DNA of 64,000 bases from Sympetrum striolatum (taxonomy: Eukaryota; Arthropoda; Insecta; Odonata; Libellulidae). The stretch spans positions 50,290,939 to 50,354,938 of the forward strand of contig OX388351.1 in assembly GCA_947579665.1 (NCBI GenBank), read 5' to 3'. This document shows, in pieces, positions 58,625 to 64,000 of the stretch (position 1 is its first letter; each line of letters starts with the position of its first letter). The translations under genes were made by a program, and so were the position numbers. The notes under the pieces are model-generated. The model saw nothing but the letters and a program-made list of their open reading frames with translations. It made no database searches and was not told where the DNA came from.

Positions 58625-58945
58625 CGTGTTAGTTAAATCTCATTAAATATGTATAGGCTCCACCAAATATTGCTACTACAAATGTAGCTACTAAGAGCTT
58701 GCAGAGAGGAATGAGGTTCAATAGGCAGGATGAGGAGTGATGTAGTTTGTTATTGCTTTCCTCATCACTGAGCCAGAATGCTATAAGCGGAACATGTGAA
58801 TGAAGTGAAGCACAATGCCTCAATGAATAACACTTTTCTTGGTAGGAAAGACCTTTATTAGTGCAATTATTCACTCATACCAAGGGTAGCTTTCATTTCA
58901 TCACAGCCATGATCAAGACTGGGACAAAAGAAAATTAAAGATGTA
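58625..58945 (-). repeat. unclassified dispersed repeat, copy 2
   Basis: The minus strand aligns with 16612-16900 over GTCTTGATCATGGCTG, GAGTGAATAATTGCACTAAT, ATGTTCCGCTTA, CACTCCTCATCCTGCC and CTGCAAGCTCTTA. The frame on this strand (58629-58874) is open for 81 codons and weakly similar to the plus frame at 16736. The shared peptide pieces (FWL, HSSSC, LNLIP, CKLL) may mean an old coding segment or simply shared DNA. Confidence 0.65.
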
Positions 58946-59621
58946 TTTTTCTTTATCCTGTATCACATGAAAAATGAAAATATTCCGTACATTAGATTAT
59001 GGTAGCGGGAACAAGTATACCCCCACCTGAGTATAAATATATGACTAAAATAGTGATATTCTTAAATTAAAATGAATATATTCTTATTTGCTTAATTTCC
59101 TCAAATATTGCCAAGTTTCTAACACATTGATGCGTTCACGGATATCACATGAGGTGTATCTTGTATTTCTCGACGTCTATAGAAGTAAGGTGAGTGCAAA
59201 TGGAAGCAGGGGTACGGAAGGGGGAAAGATCAGTCACTTCCTGTCGTTTATCGACCGATAACCTTGGGAGAGAAAATGCGGCGTCTGCCATAGAAACTAT
59301 CGACCATTCAAATGGTGTAGATATTCCATCTCCACCATGGATGTGAAATTATGACGTAGATCTCATACCGACATCGGAAACTACCGAAAATATCATTTGG
59401 GTACTATCAAATATTCCTACAAGAAACAAAAAGTGGGAGGTGAAGAAAGCCGACAAATACGGCTATTGGAGATTTTATACCTCTAATTCATTAGCAGCTG
59501 CGTTCCAAATTTTCTTTCTTTACTTCCTCGCAGTATCTGCGGTCTATATAATAGGTGAAGCGCGTAATATCGGCTGAAATGCATGAGAATATAAAATCAA
59601 CAGTCTCAGACGACGTCTTGT
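58946..59621. other. anonymous sequence, shared block at 59446-59492
   Basis: The block at 59446-59492 matches 5742-5785. The remainder is unrecognised. Confidence 0.4.
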
Positions 59622-59694
59622 GGAAATACGTCATGATAAAAATAACAAAATTTGTACTTTTTCCACAGTATTTATTATAAAGAATAAATGGAAA

Positions 59695-59740
59695 CAAGAC
59701 ACGACTAGTTTCAGAGATTGATCTCCATCATCAAGTGACC
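59695..59740 (-). ncRNA. hammerhead-like motif
   Basis: Minus strand: GUCAC, UUGAUGA, an extra U, stem II GGAGA-ucaa-UCUCU, GAAAC, UA, GUC, GUGUC. CAC pairs with GUG (stem I), AC with GU (tiny stem III), and GUC is the usual cleavage triplet. It lies directly 3' of the Penelope ORF on the same strand, the place expected for the terminal repeat. Confidence 0.65.
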
Positions 59741-59834
59741 AAGCAAAATCGTAAAGCATAATATATACAAGTAAGACTGGCGGGAAAATAAGGAAATAGG
59801 AAAAGAGGGGCTTGGGGGAGAGGACAGAGAAGAG

Positions 59835-60245
59835 TCAGGGCGACGGAACTGGAGGTAGAGCAACATTGTCAGTGGGTGGAAGAATGCATCGAATCAATTG
59901 GGAATGGGAAGGTAAGAGGTGCTCCTTAACCACGTTACATTGTTTGGAATTTGTATGGGAAATAATCTCAAACTGTTCTAAGAAATTAAGCCTTTGGTTT
60001 TTATCTGTATAGTGAAGAATTTCGGGTACAAAGTCAGAAGAGTGGTTGAAATCCAAAAGGTGCTTAGCGAAGTGAGATTGGGAGGTCTTGTTCAAAAAAC
60101 ATCTTTTATGTTCACTGGCTCTTATGGCGAAATTTCTCCGCGTTTGGCCTAAATATACCCCGTCACAATTATTACATTTAAGCTTGTAAATTCCGGATTT
60201 TTTCAAAGGGTGATATTTATCCTTAAGATAAGATACATTTATTGT
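59835..60245 (-). CDS. Penelope-like element GIY-YIG endonuclease domain (partial)
   Basis: The frame reads NVSYLKDKYHPLKKSGIYKL and then KCNNC, GVYLGQTRRNFAIRASEHKR, SQSHFAKHLLDFNH and LNFLEQFEI before a stop. GIY and YLG are the two namesake strands, R in NFAIR and the downstream E in LEQFEI are the expected catalytic residues, and the C-C...H-H set (KCNNC, SHFAKHLLDFNH) is the zinc-binding feature specific to Penelope-like proteins. The enzyme nicks target DNA for retrotransposition. The reverse transcriptase half is missing, cut by an inverted terminal repeat. There is no true ATG. The domain itself looks intact, so the insertion is not very old. Confidence 0.85.
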   Translation of the reverse strand, partial: TINVSYLKDKYHPLKKSGIYKLKCNNCDGVYLGQTRRNFAIRASEHKRCFLNKTSQSHFAKHLLDFNHSSDFVPEILHYTDKNQRLNFLEQFEIISHTNSKQCNVVKEHLLPSHSQLIRCILPPTDNVALPPVPSP

Positions 60246-60387
60246 TTATAATAAATACTGTGGAAAAAGTACAAATTTTGTTATTTTCATCATGAGAATA
60301 TACTTCTCCTGAATTTTTTGAGTAACTTATGTCTTTGTTTAAATTTTCTATATCCAGAAAATTTTCATCCTGCATCCCAAAGCATCT

Positions 60388-60432
60388 GTGGTAGCAATTC
60401 TTCACAAAACATATTGTCTTTCGTTGTACTCG
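60388..60432 (-). pseudogene. small LINE RT fragment
   Basis: The minus strand translates to VQRKTICFVKNCYHRC-like sequence, matching VQRKAIRFEKNCYDKT of the 44-kb LINE protein. Only about 15 codons remain, adjoining the inverted Penelope terminal repeat. Confidence 0.65.
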
Positions 60433-61175
60433 GCAATATAGGCTGACGAATAGACAACACTCAATTTTTCGATTGTATTCGCGACAAGTTATCGAAGTGA
60501 AAAGTGTGACCAGAGGGATGAATGTGCAGAGTGATGGAGGGAAAGCGGTTTGAATGAAATGGGCCGGAAAAGTGATCCAGGGTTAAAAGATGGCAGGTGC
60601 CTCTCACATACGGAAGTCCCGCCTTTGATAGCGAGGGGCGCTGCGCTAAAAACCTCTCAGCCCCCCGCGGGGAGGCTATCTCTTTCTCCTTAACACGTAA
60701 TGCACTTGTAAACAGAGTGCTTCTGTCATGGAAACCATTTGTTAGCAGAGAGAACATTGCTTCGTCCCAGGAGGCATCTCTCTTCCAAGCAGAACGGGGA
60801 CCTAATGGAAGGGTTTAATCCACGACCAATTGAAAATTTTAATTGAAATCAATTTTTCTTTATCTAAAATTGGTCGGAGTACAAAATGATACCGGCATTG
60901 TATTACCTATAAAAGAGTTCAGGATACTGTTCACTGAACTGTACGACAAGATCAAAAAAGATTCAACCATGCTGCAAAGAAGTGGTACAAGTGAAACTAA
61001 TGATTAGATTTTGTTCTCGCCCTTACGGAAGGAATGAACCTCGATCTCATAAGATCTGATGACTATAAACAGAAAATCTCTCTCAATCTTGATACCCAGC
61101 GATAAGTATCTATAGTAAAGAAGTATTATATTCTCCAAATCTTGGAAATGGTGTATCATAATATAAATAATGGTA
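60433..61175. other. anonymous sequence with a small G+C-rich patch
   Basis: The frames at 60461-60818 cover a C/G-run patch (60650-60680) related in layout to the island at 43440-43500. No domain is recognised. Confidence 0.4.
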
Positions 61176-61270
61176 TAGTACAACGTACAGCTAATAGTAC
61201 AACGTACAGCTAATAGTACAACGTACAGCTAATAGTACAACGTACAGCTAATAGTACAACGTACAGCTAA
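61176..61270. repeat. perfect 19-bp tandem repeat, 5 copies
   Basis: The unit TAGTACAACGTACAGCTAA occurs five times head to tail without a mismatch. Each unit contains the small palindrome GTAC-AAC-GTAC. There are no spacers. The perfect identity suggests recent expansion. Confidence 0.97.
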
Positions 61271-61339
61271 GGAGTTGGGTGAAATTTGTAGAGTTGATAA
61301 ATTTTCAAAAGTTGTATGTATTTAAGTTGTACTCGTAAA

Positions 61340-61478
61340 ACTTATCATTGTCGCTAATCCTCATGCAGGCTCAATAAATATTTCAAATCTCAATTATAAC
61401 AGTATTACATCCATCCATCTAACGTTGCCACCTGGCCTGAAGGCCAACTTGCAACGTGAACTTAAATAAATAAATATA
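61340..61478 (+). repeat. LINE-like 3' end with hairpin and (AAAT)n tail
   Basis: The hairpin at 61422-61457 has ACGTTGC/GCAACGT outside and TGGCC-TGAA-GGCCA inside. It is followed by GAACTTAAATAAATAAATA. This is the retroelement 3'-end layout, with no ORF attached. Confidence 0.5.
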
Positions 61479-62079
61479 TATTCAACTCATGAATAACTTT
61501 CACATCGCAACCAAGCCTTCGTTACTCTCACAGTACTACCAATTTTGAAAATGGTGTCCTATGGATATGACATATAGGAACCGAAACGAAAAGCAGATAC
61601 TTAAAATGAAATATTGTTAACTTATAAATAACTCAGACGTAGAAACTCATTAGCATAACAATTTCTCGTTCAATACTTTCGACGCCAATGAATGAGCTAC
61701 AATTCACTTACTACCTTACTGATTAAAAATGCCGTCTGACGAGGATCATACATATATTTGTTGGAATTGGAAAATTTGCAGAGAGACATTAACCCAAATT
61801 AAAATCATAAATGAGAAATGAAAATTTTCATACAAAATCTCCTCGAATCAAAATATTTCCAAAGTCATATGCGTTACTGTATGCAGAAATATTTCCATTA
61901 AACATCAATAGCTTATGGCATTTCTCAGGATAAATAAGATTACGTATACACAGTCTTAGTGCAATAAATTATTAGGAATGACGTAATTCCACCAAATATC
62001 ATTGAATCAGTTTCGATATATTTGTGAACGAAAGAACGAAAACTTTACACCCTACGCTAGACTTCGAGAATCATAGATG
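61479..62079. other. anonymous A+T-rich sequence
   Basis: Nothing supported. Confidence 0.5.
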
Positions 62080-62724
62080 TACAGTGGTACCTCGAGATAC
62101 GAGTTTAATTCGTTCCAGAACCGAGCTCGTAAGTCAATCGGCTCGTATCTCAAACGAATTTCTCCCATTTAAAATAACTGAATTCGATTTAATCCGTTCC
62201 GGACCTATGAAAAATCCCCAAACCATTGTAAATTATGAATAAAGATATGTTTTTAAATATCAAATAAACGTATATTATTAACAAATACATAACAAAATAT
62301 GAAATAAAGAAATAAAAGAGTTATTTAGCATAATAGTCTTACTTTGGAGACTGACGAGTGCGGCTAACGAAGGTGAACGGCGAGGAGGAGGGAGGGGGGA
62401 AGGCACTCTAGACACGTACGTAAACGGCGCTTTTTTAGGAACTTAAAACTATTTTCGTAACTTTAAAACTAAAACTACACTTTCCTTATTTCAAATGAAA
62501 GAGAAACTTAAAAAAATGCACTTAACTTTAAACTTAAACTAAGCTTAACATTTACGTAAATTTAATTATCACTTGTTTTTGCCTTCTTGGCTGCACTTGG
62601 CTTGGAAACACGGCTCGTATCTCGGATTTGGGCTCGTATTTTGAACGAAAATATGGCCCGAGCTCCGGCTCGTATCTCAAAAAACTCGTAAGTTAGGCTG
62701 CTCGTATCTCGAGGTACCACTGTA
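62080..62724. mobile_element. 641-bp pogo/Tigger-like MITE
   Basis: Perfect 22-bp terminal inverted repeats start CAGTGGTACCTCGAGATACG at 62082 and end with its complement at 62722. The TA target duplication is at 62080-62081 and 62723-62724. CAGTGGTACCTC-type ends are characteristic of pogo/Tigger members of the Tc1/mariner superfamily. The word CTCGTA recurs about seven times near both ends, like transposase binding sites. The A+T-rich centre does not encode a transposase. Confidence 0.9.
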
Positions 62725-63338
62725 ATGGCTACGGAGAGTTAAGTCTATTTTACACTTGAATAGAATACCAAATCAGATAAGGAGCTGAAGCATTCCTAAT
62801 GCTGAGAAACGCGGAAAACAGAGAATGATAAACGAAGGAGAGCGGCAATCATCGCGGATTGACGCAGTTAATGATTGGGCCCCTTCGTGCCGTAAAACAT
62901 GCACCCACACGCACTATTTCAATTTTCTCTGAATGTCCGACAGTGGTAATGGTGGGGAAGAGGAAGGAAAGAGGAAGGGGAAAAGGAAGTAAAGGGGAAA
63001 CTAGTGGGTGGAAACTAAATGGTAATACATTGGGAACGGGAGGAAAGAACGAAAGAAAGAGATAAGAGGAAACCAAATGAGGAAGAGGGGAAATATGGAA
63101 GGAATGGATTCACTGGTTGATACGTGCGATCCGTAATAGGCAAGGCAAAGAAAGATAGCTCTCTATCTTACACCTGAAGTTTTAAAGCAAACCTTATTAC
63201 AACGAACCATTTCTCCACAATTATTGCTTCTGTTCCGAATTTTAGAAGTAAAATCTTAAAAGTAATCGCTTAATTTAGATGCAAATTGTCTATACTACAT
63301 TTTCAAAAGTTTGTATTGCTATTTTCAAAAATTGTACC
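62725..63338. other. anonymous sequence with a polypurine tract (62940-63110)
   Basis: The G+A-rich plus strand accounts for the paired frames at 62849-63076 and 62859-63065. No gene is supported. Confidence 0.55.
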
Positions 63339-63500
63339 AGTTAGACCAGTTGGCACTTGCTAGAGGATTCTAATGTGCCGTTCCGGTGACTTTGTAGGCA
63401 AGATCCGTGTTCGAATCCCGAAACAGACTTTTTTCATATCCGCTACTCCTTGGGAATTTTCCTAAGTGAATGCCTTTGCATGAAAAGACTCCTAAACACT
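63339..63500 (+). repeat. tRNA-derived SINE
   Basis: A-box-like TAGACCAGTTGG (about 63341), a B box GTTCGAATCCC (63410), then CAGACTTTTTTCATATCC and CCTTGGGAATTTTCCTAAGTG, the same body as the SINE at 38298. The head is longer than a tRNA, so it has an insertion or is degenerate. Confidence 0.7.
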
Positions 63501-63749
63501 TTCCCTTGTATTGACACAGAGTAAATGTAATTGCAACGTTAATTCTAAAGCTCTTGCTTTTTAAGGTCCTCCTTAGATATCACAATCGAATAGGAGACAT
63601 AAATGGAACCTTGGAAAACCCTCGTTTGGGAGACAAGTAAAAGCAAATTACGGAATCGGTTAATTATATTCACACCTTTATGAATAAATCCATAAATAAA
63701 ATCCATGAAGGAAAAGATAGGAAGCAACAAAAGAAAAGAAAATATTATA

Positions 63750-63920
63750 GTATTTTCCACAATTATATCTAGGCACGACCGATTTCAATAAATGTTTACC
63801 ATCATTAGGTTGTATAAATGTGAAAAAATTTGGAATAAATCTAAATGATCAGGCGTTACCTTGTGGAAAGCCATTTAGGTAATGAAGAAAAATAATGTAA
63901 ATTTTCCACACTTTTGTCCA
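63750..63920 (-). mobile_element. Penelope-type terminal repeats, two partial copies in tandem
   Basis: 63755-63814 has, on the minus strand, CUAAUGA, an extra U, a stem II region, GAAAUCG, GUC, GUGCC and an AT spacer ending in TGTGGAAAAT. 63863-63915 then restarts the repeat with TTGTGGAAAGCCAT, AATGAAGAAAAA and TTTTCCACA. Two head-to-tail copies are common for Penelope-like elements. The window ends soon after, so the second copy's hammerhead part is not seen. Confidence 0.5.
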
Positions 63921-64000
63921 AAATATAAGTATCTATAAATATCTATAAAGTATATATAAATAAGTAAGGTCCAAAACATAATTATAGAAGAATACTTTTG

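Larger units (their letters stand above)
59622..60300 (-). mobile_element. Penelope-like element remnant with 5'-inverted terminal repeat
   Basis: Minus strand, 5' to 3': an inverted piece of terminal repeat (60295-60240), the end of the Penelope protein with its GIY-YIG domain (60245-59835), a C/T-rich 3' UTR, a hammerhead-like motif (59740-59695), and the rest of the terminal repeat to 59622. The inverted piece is complementary to 59630-59685 (GATGAAAATAACAAAATTTG and following). Terminal repeats in inverted arrangement and 5' truncation are usual for Penelope-like elements. Confidence 0.8.

Noticed and set aside
61176..61270. Possible CRISPR-like array
   Set aside because: The five units are directly contiguous with no spacers, and the window is eukaryotic. 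It is a simple tandem repeat.

Overview
This 64 kb window reads as A+T-rich, repeat-laden, non-coding nuclear DNA from an arthropod, most likely an insect. The evidence is eukaryotic tRNA genes with pol III T-runs, tRNA-derived SINEs, non-LTR (LINE) reverse-transcriptase debris, a Penelope-like GIY-YIG endonuclease remnant, and hAT, pogo/Tigger-like and Tc1/mariner-type MITEs. I could not recognise any host protein-coding gene or exon. The long reading frames are transposon remnants or chance frames in purine-rich or G+C-rich blocks. The species cannot be named from the sequence alone.

Layout. 1-7 kb: dispersed repeats, a LINE 3' tail (about 1.3 kb), a LINE reverse-transcriptase fragment (5.3-5.6 kb), a decayed tRNA-Lys (5.07 kb) and a hammerhead-like motif (5.94 kb). 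7-35 kb: mostly anonymous sequence holding a long inverted-repeat Penelope-type insertion (7.4 kb), two 81-bp palindromic MITEs (9.1 and 33.8 kb), SINE pieces (13.7, 29.0, 32.9 kb), further Penelope terminal pieces (17.8, 22.2, 30.4, 34.5 kb) and several G+C-rich islands. 37-47 kb is the densest part: a LINE C-terminal piece, a hAT MITE with perfect 8-bp target duplications, two SINEs in inverted orientation, two convergent tRNA-Lys(CTT) genes with a truncated third copy, two further LINE fragments, the longest reverse-transcriptase frame (44.2-45.25 kb, minus strand) and an apparently intact tRNA-Gln(CTG). 47-56 kb: sparse, with a tRNA-Gln relic, a SINE head and an A+T/CpG block that may be regulatory. 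56-64 kb: a foldback element built of 15-bp repeats, a third palindromic MITE, a Penelope-like remnant with a 5'-inverted terminal repeat, a perfect five-copy 19-bp tandem array, a pogo/Tigger-like MITE and a final Penelope terminal pair.

How the parts relate. The only genes likely to be functional are the tRNAs (two Lys, one Gln). The rest records repeated invasion by at least seven transposon types. The most interesting recurring signal is a hammerhead-like RNA motif carried by Penelope-type terminal repeats. It occurs about eight times; in four or more copies stem II keeps its pairing while its bases change, and an extra U sits between the CUGANGA core and stem II. A second recurrent structure is a GAAA-capped double hairpin at the 3' end of the main LINE family, with compensatory changes between copies.
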